From: Mucilaginibacter sp. dw_454
Lineage (GTDB): Bacteria > Bacteroidota > Bacteroidia > Sphingobacteriales > Sphingobacteriaceae
Direction: 5' to 3'
Assembly (NCBI RefSeq): GCF_018449775.1
Contig: NZ_JAAVVB010000001.1
Location: 372,001-436,000, forward strand
Length of the DNA stretch: 64,000 nt
Shown piece after piece: positions 56,685-64,000 of this stretch. The position numbers and the translations under genes were made by a program. Below the pieces are notes generated by a model, which saw nothing but the letters and a program-made list of their open reading frames with translations, ran no database searches and had not been told where the DNA came from. The stretch's first letter is position 1. Each line of letters begins with the position of its first letter.

Positions 56685-56840
56685 TTCAGTAATAGTTTAA
56701 TTGTTGGGTAAAGGGTCACAATCAACTATCCAAAATACATGCCATCCAAAAAAAGCTTGCTTATTAAGCTTATAAACCGTAATACTGTATTAACTGTGGA
56801 TTTAAATGGGGAATAGGTTCCCCGAAAACTGGGTAAATTA

Positions 56841-59132
56841 TTAATTATTGGTTATAATGCTCAACTTGGCAAACTTTAAAAGCAACTGTTTCTGGCCTAT
56901 CTCCTTAAAAAAGATGGTAGCTTTAATGTCGGGTTTATTACCCTCCAGGCTAATCACTTTACCAAAACCAAAACGCTCGTGCTCTACCTCCATACCTACC
57001 TGCAGGTTTGAAGTATCCGACGGTTTAAAGTCGGCAGATGGTACGTGGGCCTTGGCCAAAATAGAAGTGGTTTTAACAGGCGCAGCGGTGCTTTTAGGTT
57101 TGGGTTTAGAAAACTTATCGTCGGTACGGCTCCAGGCAGATCGCTCGTCGTCGTAATTTAAACTGCCAACGCCGGGCGCAGGTCGGGCGGTAAAATCAAG
57201 CTCGAGGTATTGCGCGTCAATCTCATCCAAAAAACGGCTTGGCTCGCAACTGATCAGCGTACCAAATTTAAAGCGCGAGGTAGCATAACTAATGGTTAAC
57301 TTCTGCTCGGCACGAGTCACGGCCACATAAAACAGGCGACGTTCTTCTTCCAGGTCGGTACGCGAGTTCAAGGCCATCTGCGACGGGAAGAGATTTTCCT
57401 CTAATCCCACCACATAAACCTGCGGAAACTCTAAACCTTTAGACGAATGTATCGTCATCAACGATATAGTCTCGGCGTCTTTGTCTTTATCCTTATCATC
57501 ATTGGTCAGCAAAGCAACATCCTGCATAAATACATCAAGGCCTTTTTCTTCGAGATCCTCGCGCTCACTAAATTCCTTGATACCATTCAGTAACTCCTGG
57601 ATATTCTCATAGCGGTTTAACCCCTCTACAGATTTATCCTCGTAAAGGTCCTTTAGAAGCCCTGAGTGCTGCGCAATATATAAAGCCGCCTCATAGGCGG
57701 TTTGTGTCTTGGTAAGTACCTGGAAGCTCTGTATCATCACCGCAAAACCGGTGACAGATGCCGATACACGGCCTTCCAAATATTTTTCGGGTGCGACAAT
57801 CACCTCCCATGGCGTTATGCCGTGCTGATCGGCAGCTACAATAATTTTATCAATAGTGGTATCGCCAATACCCCTGCGCGGGTAGTTGATCACCCGTTTT
57901 AGCGCTTCCTCATCATTCGGGTTAAACGTCAGCCTGAAATAAGAGATCAAGTCCTTAATCTCCTTGCGTTGATAGAAGGATAGGCCGCCATAAATTTTAT
58001 AAGGCATCCCCAGCTTGCGCAAGGCTTCCTCCATAGAACGCGACTGCGCATTGGTACGGTATAAAATAGCAAACTCATTCCAGCGCATGCCTTTCAAGCT
58101 GCGCTGCTGCATAATCTCTTCGGCAACCAATTTACCTTCCTCGTTATCGCTGAAGGCGCGCATTACTTTGATCTTATCGCCTTCGTCCTTTTCAGAAAAA
58201 ACATTCTTTTTAAGCTGCTCTTTGTTATTGGCGATAATGCTGTTGGCAACGTTTACAATATTTTGGGTGGAGCGATAATTTTGCTCTAATTTGAAAACCT
58301 TCAGATCAGGATAATCCTTCTCAAAGTTCAGGATGTTTTGGATATTGGCCCCACGGAAAGCATAGATACTCTGGGCATCGTCGCCCACTACGCAAATATT
58401 CTCGTTAACAGCGGCCAGTTTCTTCACAATCAGGTATTGCGAAAAGTTGGTATCCTGATACTCATCCACCATCAGGTATTTAAACTTATGCTGATATTTA
58501 TTCAATACCTCTGGATATTGTTTCAGCAGCTCATTGGTTTTGAACAACAAGTCATCAAAGTCCATAGCGCCGGCGCGATAACAGCGCTGCACAAAGGTTT
58601 GATAAATGGTGCCCAGCATAGGGCGGTTTGACGAAATATCGTCGGCCTGGATCTGGTCGTTTTTCTGGTATTCCTGCCACGATACCAGGTTGTTTTTTGC
58701 TGCCGAGATTCGGTTAAGCACCAGGTTTACACTATACAGCTTATCGTCCAGGCTCATCTCTTTCAAAATAGCACGGATCACACTTTTGCTATCGTCGGTA
58801 TCGTAAATGGTAAAGTTGCTGGGGTAGCCCAATTTGTCGGCCTCTACACGTAAAATTTTGGCAAAAACAGAGTGGAAGGTACCCATCCAGATATTCTTCG
58901 CCTCGGGGCCAACCAGATGGGTTATCCGCTCGCGCATCTCGCGCGATGCTTTGTTGGTAAAGGTTAACACCAGGATATTAAATGAATCGACACCGCTACG
59001 AATGAGGTGCGCCACGCGGTAGGTAATAACCCGCGTTTTGCCAGAACCTGCGCCGGCAATAATCATTACCGGGCCCTTAATTTGTTGTACTGCTGCTTTT
59101 TGTTCGGGGTTTAATCCTTCTAGGTAGTCCAA
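56841..59132 (-). CDS. ATP-dependent DNA helicase, UvrD/PcrA type
   Basis: 763 residues of superfamily 1A: GPVMIIAGAGSGKTRVITYR (Walker A), LMVDEYQDTNFSQY (Walker B), LEQNYRSTQNI, and the late LMTIHSSKGLEFPQVYVVG and RRLFYVAVTRAEQKL motifs. The C-terminal 80 residues end in the LQVGMEVEHERFGFGKVISL tudor-like module found in PcrA, the RNA-polymerase-interacting part. Acts in excision repair and removal of blocked complexes. Confidence 0.95.
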   Translation of the reverse strand: MDYLEGLNPEQKAAVQQIKGPVMIIAGAGSGKTRVITYRVAHLIRSGVDSFNILVLTFTNKASREMRERITHLVGPEAKNIWMGTFHSVFAKILRVEADKLGYPSNFTIYDTDDSKSVIRAILKEMSLDDKLYSVNLVLNRISAAKNNLVSWQEYQKNDQIQADDISSNRPMLGTIYQTFVQRCYRAGAMDFDDLLFKTNELLKQYPEVLNKYQHKFKYLMVDEYQDTNFSQYLIVKKLAAVNENICVVGDDAQSIYAFRGANIQNILNFEKDYPDLKVFKLEQNYRSTQNIVNVANSIIANNKEQLKKNVFSEKDEGDKIKVMRAFSDNEEGKLVAEEIMQQRSLKGMRWNEFAILYRTNAQSRSMEEALRKLGMPYKIYGGLSFYQRKEIKDLISYFRLTFNPNDEEALKRVINYPRRGIGDTTIDKIIVAADQHGITPWEVIVAPEKYLEGRVSASVTGFAVMIQSFQVLTKTQTAYEAALYIAQHSGLLKDLYEDKSVEGLNRYENIQELLNGIKEFSEREDLEEKGLDVFMQDVALLTNDDKDKDKDAETISLMTIHSSKGLEFPQVYVVGLEENLFPSQMALNSRTDLEEERRLFYVAVTRAEQKLTISYATSRFKFGTLISCEPSRFLDEIDAQYLELDFTARPAPGVGSLNYDDERSAWSRTDDKFSKPKPKSTAAPVKTTSILAKAHVPSADFKPSDTSNLQVGMEVEHERFGFGKVISLEGNKPDIKATIFFKEIGQKQLLLKFAKLSIITNN

Positions 59133-59230
59133 TGCTTTTCCCTCTTTTTCTGTGTCTGCGAAATTAAGGTTTTACCGCGAAAGCCGAAAGATTTTGCTAC
59201 TGTTTTTAGCGTTCGTTTTATCTTCTTTTT

Positions 59231-59310
59231 GTCATCTCGACTGAAAGGAGAGATCTATACACACGCTAATCTAAGCATGTGTATAGTTTTCTCGCTATGC
59301 TCGAAATGAC
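59231..59310. repeat. GTCATCTCGA / TCGAAATGAC inverted repeat
   Basis: GTCATCTCGACTG at left and GCTATGCTCGAAATGAC at right with an inner CTATACACA / TGTGTATAG stem. This is another dispersed palindrome family; it fills the 286-bp gap between the divergent helicase and VOC genes. Confidence 0.6.
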
Positions 59311-59418
59311 AAGAGTGATTAATGTTAATATTATTATTCAGGCACTACCACAAAACATTTGCTATTGTCCCAAAATACACGGAAATTGCTCGTAGACTTA
59401 TACTTGTAACACAAAATT

Positions 59419-59796
59419 ATGAAAAAAGTAACGGGCCTGGGCGGCGTATTTTTTAAAAGCGATAACCCCAAAGCAATGAACGAATGGTACGCCAAAAATT
59501 TGGGACTACCTCAAAGCGAATACGGAACAACCTTTGAATGGCGGGATGCCGAAGACACTACGAAAGAAGGATCAACATCCTGGTGCCTTTTTCCGCAGGA
59601 TACCAAATATTTTAACCCGTCTGAAAAGCAATTCATGATCAATTACCGGGTAGAGAATCTGGTGGAGCTGGTAGAGGAGCTAAAAAAAGAGAACGTAACC
59701 ATTGTTGATGAACTGGCCGAATACGATTACGGAAAGTTCATTCATATCCTCGACCCCGAAGGCAACATCATTGAACTCTGGGAGCCAAAAGACTAA
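59419..59796 (+). CDS. VOC-family (glyoxalase-fold) protein
   Basis: 125 residues with paired beta-alpha-beta-beta-beta modules: VTGLGGVFFKSDNPKAMNEW, YAKNLGLP, and the closing FIHILDPEGNIIELWEP. A metal or small-molecule binding function is usual for the fold, but its substrate is unknown. It starts a rightward run with the sugar-related genes but is 72 bp from the next. Confidence 0.82.
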   Translation: MKKVTGLGGVFFKSDNPKAMNEWYAKNLGLPQSEYGTTFEWRDAEDTTKEGSTSWCLFPQDTKYFNPSEKQFMINYRVENLVELVEELKKENVTIVDELAEYDYGKFIHILDPEGNIIELWEPKD

Positions 59797-59868
59797 TATT
59801 ATAGATTACCCATAGCGATAGGTTCTAAACCCATCGCTATATAAACCTAACCTTAAACAATTACCTAA

Positions 59869-60639
59869 ATGAAAAATAACATACAACGCGCCGTTGGCAT
59901 TATCATGCTGACCTTTTTGATTTTTAGCGCGGCTTCAGTACATTCCCAAGTGAATACCCTTTCAGCCGCCGAAAAATCAGCAGGCTGGAAACTGCTTTTT
60001 GACGGCAAGAGCCTGAATGGTTGGCGCAGTTATTATGAAACCGATAACCCATCAAAGGGATGGAAAATTGAGGACGGCTGCCTTAAAAACGCCAAAGGTA
60101 ACGGCCGCCCGCGCACCGGTGGCGGCGATCTGATGACCGACGAGTTGTTTACAGATTTTGAGTTTAGTTTTGAATGGAACATTCAGCAGGTTGGCAACAG
60201 CGGCATTTATTACATGCTGCAGGAACGCCAGCATAACCCCGGCTTTTTAATGTATAATGGTGATGATGGCACCAGCGCGGTAGCATTTGAATATCAGTTG
60301 GTTGATGATGAACGGCATCCGGATGTATTGCAAAACGGCCCCATTCATGCTACTGGCGCGCTCTACGCGCTTATTCCGCCTAATGATGCAAAAAAACTAA
60401 ATCCCGCCGGGCAGTTCAATGAGTCGCGCATTATTGTAAAAGGCAACCATGTGGAGCATTGGCTAAACGGAAAAAAGATCGTAGAATTTGATCTGGGAGG
60501 TGACGTTTTGTTGAAGGCCATTGCCAAAAGCAAATTTAAAAACGAACCGGATTTTGGCAAAAAGAAACCGACCCGCATTTTGTTGCAAGATCATGGCGAT
60601 GAGATCAGGTTCAGGAATATGAAAATTCGGAGCTTGTAA
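59869..60639 (+). CDS. Exported DUF1080 protein (3-keto-disaccharide hydrolase-like)
   Basis: 256 residues with a signal peptide (cut near VHSQVNTL). The concanavalin-like DUF1080 domain is clear: GWKLLFDGKSLNGWRSY, GGDLMTDELFTDFEFSFEW, GNSGIYYMLQE and the last IRFRNMKIR. Family members hydrolyse 3-keto-glycosides. The next gene is a glycosidase, consistent with a small sugar-degrading locus. Confidence 0.9.
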   Translation: MKNNIQRAVGIIMLTFLIFSAASVHSQVNTLSAAEKSAGWKLLFDGKSLNGWRSYYETDNPSKGWKIEDGCLKNAKGNGRPRTGGGDLMTDELFTDFEFSFEWNIQQVGNSGIYYMLQERQHNPGFLMYNGDDGTSAVAFEYQLVDDERHPDVLQNGPIHATGALYALIPPNDAKKLNPAGQFNESRIIVKGNHVEHWLNGKKIVEFDLGGDVLLKAIAKSKFKNEPDFGKKKPTRILLQDHGDEIRFRNMKIRSL

Positions 60640-60665
60640 GAAGACCATGTTTTAATATTTAAACG

Positions 60666-60757
60666 CGTCATTGCGAGGCACGAAGCAATCTCTACACGAT
60701 AGGTGCGCCATATTATCCGCCTGGCGCGCAGAGATTGCTTCGTGCCTCGCAATGACG
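60666..60757. repeat. REPIN-like inverted repeat, copy 7
   Basis: Perfect 28-bp arms (60666-60693 and 60730-60757), the same kind as copy 1 with GGCACG in place of GGTACG. It lies between the DUF1080 and glycosidase genes. Confidence 0.87.
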
Positions 60758-60870
60758 GTAAAATATGTTACCTGCGCTGTCCGAAGTTTTTAAATCGGAC
60801 GAATATGCTTGTAGTCTGCAACTGCATTATTTTTATATTTACCATCCAATGCTTTCAAACCAATAAGCCT

Positions 60871-63525
60871 ATGCGCCTCTTTACTCCTAAAAATCAATTC
60901 TCAATAATCTTAGCGTTCCTATTTTTTATGGCGATGACCGAGCGCTCATCGGCACAAACCAGTTACGAGCTAAACAGCGGCTGGAAATGCAAACAGGCAA
61001 GCGCGGTCGACGGCGGCAATATTATATCTGCGCCCAATTATCAACTTAACGGCTGGTAGCCGGCGACGGTTCCGGGTACAGTACTCACATCGCAACTCAA
61101 TAACAAACAAATTCCTGATCCTTTTTATGGGATGAATAATAAGCATATACCGGATATTTACGTAACGGGTCGCGATTATTATACCTATTGGTTCATTAAA
61201 GATTTTAAAGAGGCTAAAACCACCGGCAGCAACCAGGTATACCTGAACATGCGCGGCGTAAATTATGGCTACAATATTTTTTTAAACGGACATCAGCTGA
61301 ATGACAAAGTGCTGCAAGGCATGTTTTTGCGCCGAAGTTTTAACATTACCAAATGGCTGGCAAAGAATGGCAATAACCGTTTGGCAGTAATTGTCTTCCC
61401 GCCCGACCCGGTAGGCAACCCCAACGGCGGCCAGGGTGGCGATGGCACCATTGCCCGAAACGTGAGCATTCAATACACGCCGGGCTGGGATTGGATTCAA
61501 CCCATTCATGACCGAAATACCGGCATCTGGGATAAAGTGACTATCGAAAAAACCGGCGGCGTACGCATAGTCGATCCGCATGTGGTTACGCTGGTACCAG
61601 GCGTAAGGCAGCCTGATGGTCCGCAGAAACCGGCCATCATACAAGTATCGGCACAACTGCAAAACGCTACCGGTAAAGCTGTGAGCGGTTATTTAAAATA
61701 TAATTTGGATGGCAAACCGGTAGCTAAAAAAGTAACCCTGCAGCCGGGCCTTACCACCGAAGTGCAGTTACAGGATTATTCGTTACACAGCCCTAAATTG
61801 TGGTGGCCAAACGGCTACGGTCCGCAGAATTTATACCATTTAAACCTACAGTTTGTTACGGGGGCTAACAAAGTATCCGACCAAAAAAATATAGAAGTAG
61901 GCGTGCGCCAAACTACTAGTGAATGGAACGCCCATACCCAAAGTCGCCAAATCAATATTAACGGTCAGCGCATTTTCATCAAAGGCGGCAACTGGATCGT
62001 GAGCGACGAGATGCTGCGCTTTACCAAGGCACGTTATGATGCCGAGGTGCATTTTCATCATGATATGAACCTGAACCTGATCCGCGTTTGGGGCGGGGCT
62101 TTGATTGAGCGACCTGAATTTTACGAGGCCTGCGATAAATACGGCATTATGGTTTTCCAGGATATGTGGGGATCGGGCGATTGCAATGGCCGTTGGGAAG
62201 ATCCGAAAAAACTGGAAGATCAGGCCACACGCCGCAAATACCCGGACGACCATGCGCTGTACATCAAATCGATAGAAGACCAGATCAAAATGGTACGTAA
62301 CTACGCATCGTTAACCATATGGTGCGGTGGTAACGAAATTACACAGCCGGATGATATCCTGCGTGCCGTACGCGATACTTTGATGCCGGCATTGGACAAC
62401 ACCCGCTGGTTTGTGGATTTCTCGAACTCGCTGGACATGTCGAAAACTGAAAAAGGCACCAATGGCGACGGGCCGTATAACATTCAGCCTTTGTCGGTTT
62501 TCTGGGCCAAGCGCACTTATCCGTTTAACTCGGAGGTAGGTTCGGTAGGGATAGGCGATTATGAATCGCTACAACGTATCATACCTGCAGCTAACATGAT
62601 AGTGCCGCAATATGATAACGTTAAACACCGCGAACATGCTGATTCTGTTTGGGATTATCATACCTATATTGGCTATCAAGACTATATTGACCGTTATGGC
62701 AAGGCTAAAGATGTGCGCGATTTTGCCGAAAAGGCTCAACTGGTTAACTACGACCAATACCGCGGTTTGATGGAAGGTTTCAGCTCGCATATGTGGGACT
62801 GGTACACCGGCTCCATCATTTGGAAAACACAGAACCCATGGAGCGCCATGCGCGGGCAGATGTACGATTATTATTTAGATGTGAATGCCTGCCTGTATGG
62901 CCTGCACAACGGCAGCGCGCCGGTACACATTATGTTTAACCCTACGGACAGCACGGTGAAGGTAGTGAACAACACATTTACCAACTATAAACACCTCACA
63001 GCCACCGTAAAACTCTACGAGATCAACGGCGAAGAAAAACCCATCACCACGCTCTTCCAGGATCTGGATGCCAGCAGCGTAGCCGATGTCATCAACATCC
63101 GTAAAGAGCTCAAAACTATAGCTGCAGATCATGGCGCTTTCCTTGATGTGCGCCTGAGCGAGGGTCAAAAAATTCTGAGCGATAATATCTATTGGCTGGC
63201 CGATAAATATGGACAATACTCGGGCCTCAATGAAATGGCCTCATCAAAAGTGATGATTACCGCCCAACAACTAAGCAAAGGCAAAATAGCTGTAACGCTC
63301 AGCAATCCAAAAGCCGCGCCTGTGGCGTTCTTTAACCGCGTGTCGCTCATTAATCCTACAACCAAGAAACGGGTAACGCCGGTGTTTTACTCGGATAACT
63401 ATGTGTCTGTGCTACCGGGTGAGCAAAAGACGGTGGTGCTGGATTACAACGGGCCGGTTGCTAAGCCGAAGGTGAGTGTTAGGGGTTGGAATTTGAGCGA
63501 GGAAATGGTGGAGGTGAAACCGTAA
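60871..63525 (+). pseudogene. Glycoside hydrolase family 2 (mannosidase / exo-glucosaminidase-like), interrupted by in-frame TAG
   Basis: The frame from ATG 60871 codes for a signal peptide (MRLFTPKNQFSIILAFLFFM, cut near SSAQ) and the start of a GH2 sugar-binding domain, then TAG at 61057-61059 (after ...YQLNGW), then continues in the same frame to 63525 (PATVPGTVLTS...). With one sense codon the protein would have 884 residues. The GH2 core is intact: RVWGGALIERPEFYE, acid/base Glu in CGGNE, and the nucleophile Glu expected in the FNSEVGSVGI segment. The affected position, between GW and PATVPGT, is Tyr in typical family members, so one base change explains it. A nonsense mutation, sequencing error or readthrough are all possible. 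Confidence 0.85.
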
Positions 63526-63538
63526 GCTCTCACCACCA

Positions 63539-63627
63539 CGTCATTGCGAGGAACGAAGCAATCTCTACACGCCAGGTCGGCTGTTCACCTATCGCGCAGA
63601 GATCGCCACGTTACACTCGCGATGACG
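63539..63627. repeat. REPIN-like inverted repeat, copy 8
   Basis: CGTCATTGCGAGGAACGAAG on the left and CACTCGCGATGACG on the right: two different arm types in one element. It starts 13 bp after the glycosidase stop. Confidence 0.75.
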
Positions 63628-63710
63628 CGGTGGGAATAGTATGACGAATAACATCCTTCGCTATGCTCAGGATGACAATTTTAATAATAGGCGTCAGGTT
63701 GATAAATTTA

Positions 63711-63806
63711 CCACCACGTCATCGCGAGCGAGGTACGAGCGTGGCGATCTCCGGATAAGCAGCAATCTATCGTGTAGAGATAGCTATGCTCGCGATGACG
63801 TGGTGG
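63711..63806. repeat. REPIN-like inverted repeat, copy 9
   Basis: Perfect 19-bp ends CCACCACGTCATCGCGAGC (63711-63729 and complement 63788-63806). The CACCACGT prefix also precedes copy 8, so flanking sequence was duplicated along with it. Confidence 0.78.
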
Positions 63807-63822
63807 AGATGGCGCGCGTAGG

Positions 63823-63931
63823 GTTCCCCTCTTGAGAGGGGCAGGGGTGTGTTTAGACGACAGGCTAAGCCGCTTCATTAACACACCCCTGCCACCGCAC
63901 CGACTGACGCGCCCCCTCTCAAGAGGGGAAA
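63823..63931. repeat. TTCCCCTC / GAGGGGAA inverted repeat
   Basis: GTTCCCCTCTTGAGAGGGG on the left, itself a hairpin, and CCCCTCTCAAGAGGGGAAAC on the right, with inner AGGGGTGTG / CACACCCCT. The right arm carries an insert of about 20 bp relative to the left. Confidence 0.65.
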
Positions 63932-63937
63932 CAAAAA

Positions 63938-64000
63938 CTGTCATTCTGAGCATAGCGAAGAATCTTATACGCCTGGCTGAGTAAACTTGATAAGATCCTT
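63938..64000. repeat. GTCATTCTGAGCATAGCG repeat, cut by window end
   Basis: The left arm GTCATTCTGAGCATAGCGAA is the inverse of TTCGCTATGCTCAGGATGAC near 63658-63677 apart from a mismatch. The rest of the element runs out of the window. Confidence 0.5.

Larger units (their letters stand above)
63526..64000. other. Gene-free repeat cluster at window end
   Basis: 475 bp with no believable gene. It contains two REPIN-like palindromes, a GATGACA-type arm (63646-63677), a CCCCTC palindrome and the left arm of a further element cut by the window edge. Details are in the separate entries. Confidence 0.7.

Noticed and set aside
60703..60870. Longer start for the GH2 gene
   Set aside because: The extra part begins inside the REPIN-like palindrome, while ATG 60871 opens a good signal peptide.
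1..64000. tRNA, rRNA, riboswitch or insertion-sequence genes
   Set aside because: I looked for cloverleaf-type ends, conserved riboswitch cores and transposase motifs between genes and saw none. A covariance-model scan was not possible, so a weak RNA gene could be missed.

Overview
The window reads as chromosomal DNA of a Bacteroidota bacterium, most likely a Sphingobacteriaceae member close to Mucilaginibacter or Pedobacter. This is inferred from gene content, promoter style and repeats; no search was run. The signs are a DUF4290 protein, GIN-domain (DUF2807) proteins, a Rho with a long acidic insert, the Bacteroidota type of AMP nucleosidase, a MurA with Asp in place of the usual catalytic Cys, promoters of the TTG-N18..20-TAnnTTTG type, near absence of Shine-Dalgarno sites, and many intergenic inverted repeats starting GTCATTGCGAG. 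No rRNA, tRNA or CRISPR array was found.

Layout. 1-5 kb: the 3' end of pyrG, yidC, an exonuclease/GIY-YIG nuclease and a general stress protein. 5.1-6.7 kb: an AT-rich HD phosphohydrolase that looks like an insertion. 6.7-11.5 kb: pyrF, rho, pssA, purS, a lone HPt protein and folK. 11.6-19.6 kb: sppA, a polX-gmhA-rfaE2-glycosyltransferase run (repair plus heptose/LPS core synthesis), sixA, ispD and queA. 19.9-31.8 kb: an ABC permease, a four-PAS hybrid histidine kinase, citrate synthase, a secreted PEGA-like protein, an atypical SDR and a huge secreted propeller-amidohydrolase. 31.8-37.6 kb: recQ and a run of small exported proteins and lipoproteins. 38-51.8 kb: tig, clpP, clpX, AMP nucleosidase, cystathionine beta-synthase, murA, a GT39-type membrane transferase, DUF486, DUF4290, dipeptide epimerase and an M20 dipeptidase. 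51.8-56.7 kb: an accessory island. 56.8-64 kb: uvrD/pcrA, a VOC protein, a DUF1080 protein, a GH2 gene broken by an in-frame TAG, and a gene-free stretch packed with repeats.

The most unusual locus is 52.1-54.0 kb. Seven consecutive minus-strand genes each encode a 48-98 residue exported peptide, and all finish in the same motif, N-x-L-A-[TS]-A-D. Four of them are tandem paralogues made of 4 to 6 contiguous 12-residue units of the type GEKNTLATADRN (20 units in total). The other three carry the motif once, at their very C terminus. The core motif is held constant while its codons vary, which points to selection on the peptide. Divergently next to them lies a TPR protein with a membrane anchor and a histidine-kinase phosphoacceptor helix but no ATPase domain. 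I propose, as inference only, a repeat-precursor secreted peptide system (signal or public good) that may be undescribed.

The intergenic DNA also deserves attention. There are nine copies of a REPIN-like palindrome, and a second class of gene-end inverted repeats whose arms are themselves built from short degenerate repeated words.
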